A stretch of 64,000 nucleotides of DNA from Cupriavidus sp. 2SB (GTDB taxonomy: Bacteria > Pseudomonadota > Gammaproteobacteria > Burkholderiales > Burkholderiaceae): the NCBI RefSeq assembly GCF_005503625.1, contig NZ_SCMX01000031.1, positions 1 to 64,000 on the forward strand. Direction: 5' to 3'. Below, in pieces: positions 55,922 to 64,000 of the stretch (positions within the stretch are counted from its first letter, which is position 1; each line of letters starts with the position of its first letter). The notes beneath the pieces are model-generated. The model did not search any database. It saw only the letters and a program-made list of their open reading frames with translations, and had not been told where the DNA came from. Position numbers and translations under genes: made by a program.

Positions 55922-56554
55922 TCAGGCGTTACGCGACAACGCCAGTCTCAGCAGGTCCGCCACCGTGTTGACGTTGAGCTTTTCCATGATGTTGGCGCGG
56001 TGCGCCTCCACGGTCTTGATGGAAATACCCAGATCGTCGGCGATCTGCTTGTTCAGGCGGCCGGCCACGATGCGCTCCAGCACCTGTTGCTCGCGCGTGG
56101 TCAGCTTGCCGAGGAGGTCCTTGGCGGCGCGCTGTTCGCGGGCGGTGGAGTGGTCCGAGCGGGCCTTCAGCAGCATGCGCTCCACCAGCGCGCGCAGTTC
56201 GGATTCGTCGAACGGTTTCTCGATGAAGTCGATGGCGCCTTTCTTCATCGTGGAGACCGCCATCGGCACATCGCCGTGGCCGGTGATGAAGACGATCGGG
56301 ATCTCGATGTTCTCGGCGATCATGCGCTCCTGCAGCTCGGGGCCGCTCATGCCGGGCATGCGCACGTCGAGGATCAGGCAGGACACGGCATTCGTGTCGT
56401 AGGCGGAGAGGAACTGCTCGGCGCTGTTGAAGCTGCGCACCTGATAGCCGTTGCCCTCCAGCAGCCAGGTCAGCGAGTCACGCATCGCTTCATCGTCATC
56501 GACGATATAGACGGTCTCGCCACGATGCGGCGTGGGGCTGGGCGTTGCGGTCAT
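55922..56554 (-). CDS. FixJ-type response regulator
   Basis: This 210-residue regulator has a receiver domain with D63 as phospho-acceptor (LILDVRMPGMSG) and a LuxR/FixJ helix-turn-helix (about 145-205, LTTREQQVLERIVAGRLNKQIA, split). It partners the PAS histidine kinase upstream on the same strand, 139 bases away. AGGAGA lies six bases before ATG 56554. Position next to aceE suggests a link with carbon or oxygen status, which is inference. Confidence 0.92.
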   Translation of the reverse strand: MTATPSPTPHRGETVYIVDDDEAMRDSLTWLLEGNGYQVRSFNSAEQFLSAYDTNAVSCLILDVRMPGMSGPELQERMIAENIEIPIVFITGHGDVPMAVSTMKKGAIDFIEKPFDESELRALVERMLLKARSDHSTAREQRAAKDLLGKLTTREQQVLERIVAGRLNKQIADDLGISIKTVEAHRANIMEKLNVNTVADLLRLALSRNA

Positions 56555-56693
56555 GAAGTCTCCTGGGGCAAAGTCGTTTGCAACGAAGTGTAACTGCATG
56601 CGGCGGCGCGCAACACCCCCGGCGGATCAAAGTCCGGACGGCCTCCCGATGCCCCGCGGCAGAGGGTCGTCCGGCATGCCAGGGATGCTCCCG

Positions 56694-59294
56694 TTACTGT
56701 TCGGTTAGCGCCGATTGCAGTGGCAGCGTGATTTTAAACGTACAGCCGATCCCGTCCACATTGTTTTCGACCCAGAGGCGTCCCTGGTGCGACTCAATGA
56801 TCGAACGGCAGATGTTCAGGCCCATGCCCATGCCGTCGGACTTCGTACTGAAGAACGGCTCGAACAGGCGCTCCTTGGTGGCTTCGTCCACGCCCGGGCC
56901 TTGGTCGATGACGTCGATGCAGCAACATTGACCAAACTCAACGTTTTCGATGCGGGCATGCAAGCGGACCACACCGGTGGCGCGCATCGCGGGCAGGCCG
57001 GCCATGGCTTCCACGGCATTCTTGAGCAGATTGACCAGCACCTGTTCGATCAGCACCGGATCGACGTAGAGCATCAGCGGCGGGGCGGGCAGGCGGGTCA
57101 GGATGGTCACGCGGCGGCGCGTGGCTTCCAGATCGGCCAGTCCTACGGCGTCGGCCACGATGTCGTGCAGCGCGGCTTCCCGCCGTTGCGGCTGGCTACG
57201 CTTCACGAAACCGCGGATACGGCTGATGATCGTCCCGGCGCGCACTGCTTGTGCGGAGGTCTTCTCCAGCACCGGAATCAGGTCTTCGGGCGTGCTGCGG
57301 CCCGAGTGCAGGCGCGCCACGGCGCCCATGCAGTAGTTATTGATGGCCGCCAGCGGCTGGTTCAGTTCGTGCGCCAGCGATGATGCCATCTCGCCCATCG
57401 TCGTCAGGCGGCTCGTGAACTGGATGCGTTCCTCGTGCTGCCGCGCCATTTCCTCGGCTGCCTTGCGGACCGTGATGTCGGTGGCAATCTGCATCTGCGC
57501 CAGGTGGCCGTCCACCCACTGAATGTAGCGGCGGCGGACTTCGAACCACTTCTGCATGTCCGGCACGAACACTTCACGCGCGTCCGAGGCGTACGGCATC
57601 AGTTCCGAGGCGGGCAGGCCGGCGTACGCATCGACAAAGTCGGTGTTGTCGCTCGACATCTGGTCCTTGTCGAAATCGTCGCCGGCCAGTTTCAGGTGTC
57701 CTTCCGCCTCCCAGCCGAACAATTGGCGGTAGTAGCGGTTGGCGAACAGCAGTTCGGCCTTGTCGGTGGCCAGCACGGACACGGCGGCGTCCAGGCTCTC
57801 CAGCACGGTAGTGAAGCGATCGTGCGCGGCGGCCAGTTCCTCGCGGGCGCGCTTGGGCTCGGTGATGTCCGTCATCGAGCTCATCCAACCGGTATGGCGA
57901 CCCCGGCTGTCCACCAGTGGGGAGACGTACATCCGGGCGAAGAAGCTGCTGCCATCCCGGCGCATGACGCGCATCTCGTAGCCGGTGGCGGGCGACTTGC
58001 CCTGGAGCGTCAGGTCGATCTGCTTCTGCATCTCCTGCTGGTCATTGGGCGGCCAGTAGGGGAAGGGCGGCACGCGGCCCACGAGATCGGCCTCGGTCCA
58101 GCCGGTCATGCGGCAGAACGCAGGGTTCACATAGGTGATACGGCCGTTGAGGTCCAGCGCACGGAGCCCGATCAGCATCGAGTTCTCCATCGCTCGCCGG
58201 AACGATGTCTCGGCCAGTAGCGCGCGCTGCGCCTCGGAGCGGCGGCTGGTGTGCCGCCACATGCTCCACAGGCTCCAGAGCAGGAAACACGACAGCCCCA
58301 CCACCAGCCACAACAGCATGTTGTTGGGCAGGTTGGACGGCGGCGGATAGGCGTCGGCGCGCAGCGACAGCGAATGACCCGGCGGATCGAGAAGCACTTC
58401 GTACGACAGCGCGTTGCCCGGCACAGGCCGCACGGATGTACTCGCGCGCGTCTGGTTGTTCTTGTCGATCAGAGAAAAGCGGTAGCGCTCCGTCAGCTCT
58501 GGCGGCAGCAGATGGGTCAGGATGCCGTTGATCGAGTAGAGCGCGCCCAGCGTGCCCAGAAACTCGTTGTCGCGGACGATGGGTACTTCCATCAGCATGA
58601 AGCTGTCGCCGCGGTCGTTGGTCAGCGGCCGGGAGTAGACCACGCGCTGCGTCTCGCGGGCGGCGTCGAAGGTATCGAGTACCTCCGGCTCCAGCGGCTT
58701 GTCCACCGTTTCCCGGAGGCGGCCGGCGAACTCGGACGTGGACGGCAGCGACCAGCGCCCCTTACGGGTGGCGTCCAGCCAGTTGACGAAGACGATCTCT
58801 GGGTTCTCGCGCAGAATCTCCTGCGCGGCGGTCCGGTACGCACCCTGGTCCAGCTGCGCGGCAGCGATGTCGCGCGCCAGCGAGGCCATCTGGTCCTGGT
58901 TGCTCAGCAGCGAGAGCCGCACGCGTTGCTGGGCCCAGGCGGCATCGCGGTACAGCGCGTCGCGCTGCTGCTGCCGCTCGGTTTCGTGCAGCGACCATAG
59001 GATGACGCCCATCGCCACCGTGAACAGCACGATGGCCACGAGCGGGATGAACATAAACCAGCTCGTCGCCACCAGGTTGCGCCAGCGCAGGATCCAGAGC
59101 CGGCGCGGGGCTGGCGCCAGCGGCTCGGTGGTGTCGCCATGGTCGATGACATCCGCGCCGTGATCGGCGTGCGTGCCGGCATGACGGGCAGGGTGCGGGG
59201 AGGCGCCAGTGACGGATTCGCCTGCCGCGTCGGCGGCGCCGGAAGGCAGGATAGCCGTGCGTAGGCCGGAGAGGATTCGGTTGAGGAACTGCAT
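56694..59294 (-). CDS. PAS-containing sensor histidine kinase (FixL-like layout)
   Basis: This 866-residue kinase has a cytoplasmic N-terminus of about 70 residues, a first membrane helix (about 75-98), a periplasmic sensor of about 220 residues, a second helix (about 322-342), two PAS domains (about 360-485 and 490-615), and a kinase core with phospho-acceptor H642 in LAHELNQPLAAINNY and a DQGPGV ATP-binding box. No heme-binding histidine pattern of true FixL could be identified. The gene is divergent from aceE across 434 bases. Its signal is unknown. Confidence 0.92.
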   Translation of the reverse strand: MQFLNRILSGLRTAILPSGAADAAGESVTGASPHPARHAGTHADHGADVIDHGDTTEPLAPAPRRLWILRWRNLVATSWFMFIPLVAIVLFTVAMGVILWSLHETERQQQRDALYRDAAWAQQRVRLSLLSNQDQMASLARDIAAAQLDQGAYRTAAQEILRENPEIVFVNWLDATRKGRWSLPSTSEFAGRLRETVDKPLEPEVLDTFDAARETQRVVYSRPLTNDRGDSFMLMEVPIVRDNEFLGTLGALYSINGILTHLLPPELTERYRFSLIDKNNQTRASTSVRPVPGNALSYEVLLDPPGHSLSLRADAYPPPSNLPNNMLLWLVVGLSCFLLWSLWSMWRHTSRRSEAQRALLAETSFRRAMENSMLIGLRALDLNGRITYVNPAFCRMTGWTEADLVGRVPPFPYWPPNDQQEMQKQIDLTLQGKSPATGYEMRVMRRDGSSFFARMYVSPLVDSRGRHTGWMSSMTDITEPKRAREELAAAHDRFTTVLESLDAAVSVLATDKAELLFANRYYRQLFGWEAEGHLKLAGDDFDKDQMSSDNTDFVDAYAGLPASELMPYASDAREVFVPDMQKWFEVRRRYIQWVDGHLAQMQIATDITVRKAAEEMARQHEERIQFTSRLTTMGEMASSLAHELNQPLAAINNYCMGAVARLHSGRSTPEDLIPVLEKTSAQAVRAGTIISRIRGFVKRSQPQRREAALHDIVADAVGLADLEATRRRVTILTRLPAPPLMLYVDPVLIEQVLVNLLKNAVEAMAGLPAMRATGVVRLHARIENVEFGQCCCIDVIDQGPGVDEATKERLFEPFFSTKSDGMGMGLNICRSIIESHQGRLWVENNVDGIGCTFKITLPLQSALTEQ

Positions 59295-59484
59295 AAGGGA
59301 TTAACGGCTGACCGGCCAGTGTATCGAGATTATTGCGGTGCGTCGCTTGGGGAAACCGCCTATTCGCCACAAGGGATAGAAGACGATGCCTGGAGGTCGG
59401 AAACCCGGTTGCAGTGACGCTTTCTGGTGCACTGCCGCAATATTCCGCATTATAAAAAATGACTTCGTAATCTGAAAATTTCGC

Positions 59485-59514
59485 TTGTCAGCCGTTGCTG
59501 TGCTTCCATAGAAT
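59485..59514 (+). promoter_or_regulatory. Promoter candidate for aceE
   Basis: TTGTCA (59485-59490) and TAGAAT (59509-59514) are 18 bases apart. Transcription would start near 59521, leaving a leader of about 200 bases before aceE. The other part of the divergent gap (59295-59480) is AT-richer and holds no gene. Confidence 0.55.
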
Positions 59515-59728
59515 CGCTTCGACCGAATAAATGCGGGCGGGCGCCATGCGTTTGCCGAGGCCGAGATCCGGGCGAAAGCACCCACGAGAGGATCCGGGCA
59601 CTGGCCAGAACCGATGCCAGGGCAAGAATAGCGTTCCGCCGCACGCGTCAGAATCGTCAGACCGAGCCAACCGGTCTCCCGCCATACCGTGGCGGACACC
59701 CGGGGCAGGAATTCACCAGGAGACAGTC

Positions 59729-62416
59729 ATGTCCGCTGTACCAGAGCAGATCCTCGGCGCCAGCAGCGCCAACGACGCAGATCCCCAGGAAACGCATGAA
59801 TGGCTGGATGCCCTGCAGGGCGTCCTGAAGGCGGAAGGCGCCGAACGCGCGGCCTTCCTGATCGACAAGCAGATCGAATACGCACGCGTGAATGGCGTGA
59901 CGCAGCCGTTCCACGCCGAGACCCCGTATATCAATACGATCCCGGTGGAACTGCAGGCCCGCATTCCCGGCGACCAGGACGTGGAGCACCGTATCCGCTC
60001 GTACACGCGCTGGAACGCCATGGCCATGGTGCTGCGCGCCAACAAGCACACCAACGTCGGCGGCCACATTTCCTCGTTCGCCTCGGCGGCGACGCTCTAT
60101 GACGTGGGCTACAACCACTTCTGGCGCGCGCCCTCGGAACAGAGCGGCGGCGACCTCGTCTTCGTGCAGGGCCACTCGGCTCCGGGCGTGTATTCGCGCG
60201 CCTTCCTGCTGGGCCGCCTGACGACCGAGCAACTGGACAACTTCCGCCAGGAAGTGGACGGCAAGGGCATCTCGTCGTACCCGCACCCGTGGCTGATGCC
60301 GGACTTCTGGCAGTTCCCGACCGTGTCGATGGGCCTGGGCCCGATCATGGCCATCTACCAGGCCCGTTTCATGAAGTACCTGGACAGCCGCGGCCTGGCC
60401 AAGGCTGGCGACCGCAAGGTCTGGGCGTTCCTGGGCGACGGCGAGACCGACGAGCCGGAATCGCTGGGCGCGATCGGCATGGCTGGCCGCGAGAAGCTGG
60501 ACAACCTCGTCTTCGTGATCAACTGCAACCTGCAGCGCCTGGACGGTCCGGTGCGCGGCAACGGCAAGATCATCCAGGAACTGGAATCGGAATTCCGCGG
60601 TTCGGGCTGGAACGTGATCAAGGTGGTGTGGGGCAGCCGCTGGGACCAACTGCTGGCGCGCGACACCAAGGGCCTGCTGATGAAGCGGATGATGGAAGCC
60701 GTGGACGGCGAATATCAGACCTTCAAGGCCAAGGACGGCGCCTACGTGCGCGAGAACTTCTTTAATACGCCGGAACTGAAGGCCATGGTGGCCGACTGGT
60801 CCGACGACGACATCTGGCGCCTGAACCGTGGCGGCCACGATCCGCACAAGGTCTACGCCGCCTACAAGGCTGCCAGCGAGCACAAGGGCCAGCCGACGCT
60901 GATCCTGGCCAAGACCATCAAGGGCTATGGCATGGGCGATGCGGGCCAGGCCATGAACGTGGCCCACCAGCAGAAGAAGATGCCGGTGGACGCCATCCGC
61001 GCGTTCCGCGACCAGTTCAGCATCCCGGTGCCGGACGACAAGCTCGAGGAAGTGCCGTACCTGACCTTCGAGGAAGGCTCGAAGGAACTGGAATACATGC
61101 GCCAGGCGCGTATGAACCTGGGCGGCTACCTGCCTACCCGCCGCCAGAAGGCCGAAGCGCTCAAGGTGCCCGAACTGACGGCGTTCGACGCGCTGCTCAA
61201 GGCCACCGGCGAAGGCCGCGAAGTGTCCACCACGATGGCCTTCGTCCGTATCCTGAACACGCTGCTCAAGGACAAGCAGATTGGCAAGCACGTGGTGCCT
61301 ATCGTCCCGGACGAGTCGCGCACGTTCGGCATGGAAGGCCTGTTCCGCCAAGTCGGCATCTGGAACCAGCAGGGCCAGAAGTATGTGCCGGAAGACCACG
61401 ACCAACTGATGTTCTACAAGGAATCGCAGACGGGTCAGGTCCTGCAGGAAGGCATCAACGAAGCCGGCGCCATGTGCGACTGGATCGCCGCCGCCACGTC
61501 GTACTCGACGCATGGCGTGCAGATGATTCCGTTCTACATCTACTACTCGATGTTCGGCATCCAGCGTATCGGCGACCTGTGCTGGGCCGCTGCCGACATG
61601 CGCTCACGCGGCTTCCTGCTGGGCGGCACCGCCGGCCGGACCACGCTGAACGGCGAGGGCCTGCAGCACGAGGACGGTCATTCGCACGTCTTCCACGCCG
61701 CGATTCCGAACTGCATCTCGTATGACCCGACGTTCCAGTACGAACTGGCCGTGATCATGCAGGATGGCCTGCGCCGCATGTATGCAGAGCAGGAAGACGT
61801 GTATTACTACCTGACGGTGATGAACGAGAACTACGAGCACCCGGAAATGCCGGCCGGCTCGGAGAAGGACATCGTCAAGGGCATGTACCTGTTCCGCAAG
61901 GGTGTGGAAAACAGCAATGCGCCGCGCGTGCAGCTGCTGGGTTCGGGCACGATCTTCCGCGAGGTGATTGCCGCCGCCGAGATGCTCAAGAAGGACTGGG
62001 GCGTGGAATCGGACATCTGGAGCTGCCCGAGCTTCACCGAACTGGCCCGTGAAGGCCATGCCACGGAACGCTTCAACCTGCTACATCCGACCGAGACGCC
62101 GCGCGAATCGTTCGTCGCGCAGAAGCTCAAGGGCGTGCGCGGCCCGGTCATCGCCTCGACCGACTACATCCGTGCGTTCGCCGAGCAGATCCGCTCGTTC
62201 GTGCCGCGCCGCTATGTGGTGCTGGGCACCGACGGCTTCGGCCGCTCGGATACCCGCGAGAAGCTGCGCCACTTCTTTGAAGTGGACCGTAACTGGGTGA
62301 CGGTGGCCGCGCTGAAGGCGCTGGCCGACGAAGGTGCGATCGGTCGCGAAAAGGTGGCGGAAGCCATCAAGAAGTACAACCTCGACCCGAACAAGCCGAA
62401 CCCGATGTCGGTCTGA
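59729..62416 (+). CDS. aceE: Pyruvate dehydrogenase E1 component, homodimeric
   Basis: This 895-residue thiamine-diphosphate enzyme decarboxylates pyruvate and acetylates the E2 lipoyl group. The TPP motif GDGETDEPESLGAIG ... NCN lies near residue 230-275; HISSFASAATLY and the C-terminal YVVLGTDGFGRSDTR are standard. AGGAGA precedes ATG 59729; an in-frame extension to 59531 would be part of the leader and is rejected. aceF follows after 208 bases, a gap with one hairpin (62447-62465, GCACGGC/GCCGTGC) and no T-run. Confidence 0.96.
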   Translation: MSAVPEQILGASSANDADPQETHEWLDALQGVLKAEGAERAAFLIDKQIEYARVNGVTQPFHAETPYINTIPVELQARIPGDQDVEHRIRSYTRWNAMAMVLRANKHTNVGGHISSFASAATLYDVGYNHFWRAPSEQSGGDLVFVQGHSAPGVYSRAFLLGRLTTEQLDNFRQEVDGKGISSYPHPWLMPDFWQFPTVSMGLGPIMAIYQARFMKYLDSRGLAKAGDRKVWAFLGDGETDEPESLGAIGMAGREKLDNLVFVINCNLQRLDGPVRGNGKIIQELESEFRGSGWNVIKVVWGSRWDQLLARDTKGLLMKRMMEAVDGEYQTFKAKDGAYVRENFFNTPELKAMVADWSDDDIWRLNRGGHDPHKVYAAYKAASEHKGQPTLILAKTIKGYGMGDAGQAMNVAHQQKKMPVDAIRAFRDQFSIPVPDDKLEEVPYLTFEEGSKELEYMRQARMNLGGYLPTRRQKAEALKVPELTAFDALLKATGEGREVSTTMAFVRILNTLLKDKQIGKHVVPIVPDESRTFGMEGLFRQVGIWNQQGQKYVPEDHDQLMFYKESQTGQVLQEGINEAGAMCDWIAAATSYSTHGVQMIPFYIYYSMFGIQRIGDLCWAAADMRSRGFLLGGTAGRTTLNGEGLQHEDGHSHVFHAAIPNCISYDPTFQYELAVIMQDGLRRMYAEQEDVYYYLTVMNENYEHPEMPAGSEKDIVKGMYLFRKGVENSNAPRVQLLGSGTIFREVIAAAEMLKKDWGVESDIWSCPSFTELAREGHATERFNLLHPTETPRESFVAQKLKGVRGPVIASTDYIRAFAEQIRSFVPRRYVVLGTDGFGRSDTREKLRHFFEVDRNWVTVAALKALADEGAIGREKVAEAIKKYNLDPNKPNPMSV

Positions 62417-62624
62417 CCCCGGACTTGCACGACTGAACCCCCCGCAGCACGGCATGCCGCCGTGCCGTGGGCGCCCCCGGCTGGACCGGCGGTGCCCACG
62501 GCCGCTGGTGATGCGCGGCAGCGTGACAGATGCGTGAGGCCGGAGTAACCTCGCCGATTGCGTTTGTCCGATTGTCGCTACGTCGCCAACAACCAGGGTG
62601 CCGGCTGCCCAGGAGAGACACTGA

Positions 62625-64000
62625 ATGAGTCAAGCGATTGAAATCAAGGTGCCGGATATCGGCGACTACGACGCCGTTCCCGTCATCGAAGTCCATGTGA
62701 AGCCGGGCGACGTCATCAACGCGGAAGACGCGCTGGTGACGCTGGAGTCAGACAAGGCCACGATGGATGTGCCGTCGCCGCAGGCCGGCACGGTCAAGGA
62801 AGTCAAGATCAAGGTGGGCGACAACGTGGCCGAGGGCTCGATCCTCGTCATGCTGGAACCTGCAGGCGCGAGCGCCGCTGCGCCCGCACCGGCGGCTGCC
62901 CCGGCACCCGCACCGGCGCCAGCCGCCGCTGCCCCGGCACCCGCTCCGGCCGCTGCTGCGCCGGCCCCGGCTGCCGCGCCTGCCGGCGGTGGCATCGTCG
63001 AGGTGAAGGTGCCCGACATCGGCGACTACGACGCCGTTCCCGTCATCGAAGTCCATGTGAAGCCGGGCGACACCATCAACGCGGAAGACGCGCTGGTGAC
63101 GCTGGAATCCGACAAGGCCACGATGGATGTGCCTGCCCCGCAAGGCGGCACGGTCAAGGAAGTCAAGGTCAAGGTTGGCGATAACGTGGCCCAGGGCACG
63201 CTGATCCTGATTCTCGAAGCCGCTGGCGCGGCGGGTGCTGCCGCTGCAGCGCCGGCTCCTGCCCCGGCTGCAGCACCTGCTGCCGCACCGTCCGCGGCTC
63301 CCGCTGCATCGGCATCGGCACCGGCTCCGGCCCCCGCGCCAGCAGCCGCACCGGCTCAGGGCGTGACCGGCAAGGCCGCCCACGCCAGCCCGTCCGTGCG
63401 CAAGTTCGCGCGGGAACTGGGTGTGGATGTGTCGCGCGTACCGGGTTCCGGTCCGAAGGGCCGCATCACGCAGCAGGACGTGCAGAACTTCGTCAAGGGC
63501 GTGATGAGCGGCCAGACCGCTGCGCCGGCTGCTGCTGCGTCTGCTGGCGGTTCGGGCGTGGGTCTGGATCTGCTGCCGTGGCCGAAGGTCGATTTCACGC
63601 GCTTCGGCGAGGTGGAATCCAAGCCGCTGTCGCGCATCAAGAAGATCTCGGGCGCCAACCTGCACCGCAACTGGGTCATGATCCCGCACGTCACGAACTG
63701 CGACGAGGCGGACATCACTGAGCTCGAAGCGTTCCGCGTGAAGCTGAACAAGGAAAACGAGAAGTCCGGCATCAAGGTCACGATGCTGGCGTTCATGATC
63801 AAGGCCACGGTGGCGGCGCTGAAGAAGTTCCCGAACTTCAATGCCTCGCTCGACGGCGACAATCTGGTGCTGAAGAAGTACTTCAACATCGGTTTCGCTG
63901 CCGATACGCCGAACGGCCTGGTCGTGCCGGTCATCAAGGACGCCGACAAGAAGGGCGTGCTGGAGATCAGCCAGGAAATGGGCGAACTGGCCAAGCTGGC
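62625..64000 (+). CDS. aceF: Pyruvate dehydrogenase E2 (dihydrolipoamide acetyltransferase), 3' end outside window
   Basis: The visible 458 residues hold two lipoyl domains (about 4-80 and 124-200), each with the lipoylated lysine in ESDKATMDVP, separated and followed by long Ala/Pro linkers; then the E1/E3-binding domain (ASPSVRKFARELGVDVSRV, about 248-285) and the start of the acyltransferase domain (from about FGEVESKPLSR). The catalytic HxxxDG motif is beyond the window. The two lipoyl domains are nearly identical in DNA as well as protein. GGAGAG lies nine bases before ATG 62625. Confidence 0.95.
   Translation, partial: MSQAIEIKVPDIGDYDAVPVIEVHVKPGDVINAEDALVTLESDKATMDVPSPQAGTVKEVKIKVGDNVAEGSILVMLEPAGASAAAPAPAAAPAPAPAPAAAAPAPAPAAAAPAPAAAPAGGGIVEVKVPDIGDYDAVPVIEVHVKPGDTINAEDALVTLESDKATMDVPAPQGGTVKEVKVKVGDNVAQGTLILILEAAGAAGAAAAAPAPAPAAAPAAAPSAAPAASASAPAPAPAPAAAPAQGVTGKAAHASPSVRKFARELGVDVSRVPGSGPKGRITQQDVQNFVKGVMSGQTAAPAAAASAGGSGVGLDLLPWPKVDFTRFGEVESKPLSRIKKISGANLHRNWVMIPHVTNCDEADITELEAFRVKLNKENEKSGIKVTMLAFMIKATVAALKKFPNFNASLDGDNLVLKKYFNIGFAADTPNGLVVPVIKDADKKGVLEISQEMGELAKL

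Noticed and set aside
59657..61513. Minus-strand open frame of 618 codons over aceE
   Set aside because: Antisense shadow; aceE on the plus strand has full thiamine-diphosphate motifs.

Overview
The window looks like a stretch of the main chromosome of a high-GC betaproteobacterium in Burkholderiaceae, most likely Cupriavidus or a close Ralstonia-type relative. The reasons are polyhydroxybutyrate (PHB) mobilisation genes, a Bug-type periplasmic binding protein, the very large NAD-dependent glutamate dehydrogenase, a two-lipoyl-domain pyruvate dehydrogenase E2, and a gene order (scoAB / 3-hydroxybutyrate dehydrogenase / oligomer hydrolase / relA / thrS-infC-rpmI-rplT-pheST-ihfA) that I recall from Cupriavidus. 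No database search was possible. I see no integrase, insertion sequence, phage module or CRISPR array.

Layout. 0-2.4 kb: GntR regulator and FAD oxidoreductase on the minus strand, with a likely operator. 2.4-8.3 kb: a PilZ (c-di-GMP) protein, then an S-/N-oxide respiration operon: an unusual triheme cytochrome, a TorD-like chaperone and a Tat-exported TorA/DorA-type molybdoenzyme. 8.3-14.8 kb: ETF-ubiquinone oxidoreductase, a short-chain dehydrogenase, a complete TRAP transporter and a hotdog thioesterase. 14.8-19.6 kb: PAS-LuxR regulator and ketone-body/PHB genes (scoA, scoB, bdhA, a probable 3HB-oligomer hydrolase), plus a DUF411 protein and RidA. 19.6-30.6 kb: core information genes: relA, tRNA-Val, thrS, infC (AUC start), rpmI, rplT, pheS, pheT, ihfA, a MerR-type regulator and tRNA-Pro. 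30.8-36.4 kb: an envelope methionine-sulfoxide repair operon (msrB-dipZ-msrA) divergent from a two-component system. 36.4-37.6 kb: three small unknown genes, two of them flanking a perfect LexA-type box. 37.6-45.1 kb: glutamate dehydrogenase, MarR regulator, a secreted DPYTDGA-repeat protein and a Bug-family binding protein. 45.2-48.1 kb: two matching tRNA-Lys(CTT) genes bracketing a LysR regulator and an amidohydrolase. 48.3-55.8 kb: DUF1488 protein, SulP transporter, exonuclease III, a small Cys protein, oligopeptidase A, FolD and a CbiM-like permease. 55.9-64 kb: a FixLJ-like two-component pair, divergent from aceE and a 3'-truncated aceF.

How parts fit together. The PHB genes form a coherent path: oligomer hydrolase to 3-hydroxybutyrate, dehydrogenase to acetoacetate, and CoA transferase to acetoacetyl-CoA. 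The Msr operon carries MsrA and MsrB enzymes that appear to lack their own resolving cysteine, beside DipZ, a membrane thiol relay that could recycle them. The TorA operon replaces the usual pentaheme quinol dehydrogenase with a membrane-anchored triheme protein whose C-terminus resembles TorC. A family of short palindromes (core CCCCTCTCCC) recurs between genes. The observations I rate highest are the LexA box beside an unknown 86-residue protein, the hybrid cytochrome, and the one-Cys Msr/DipZ/two-component module.
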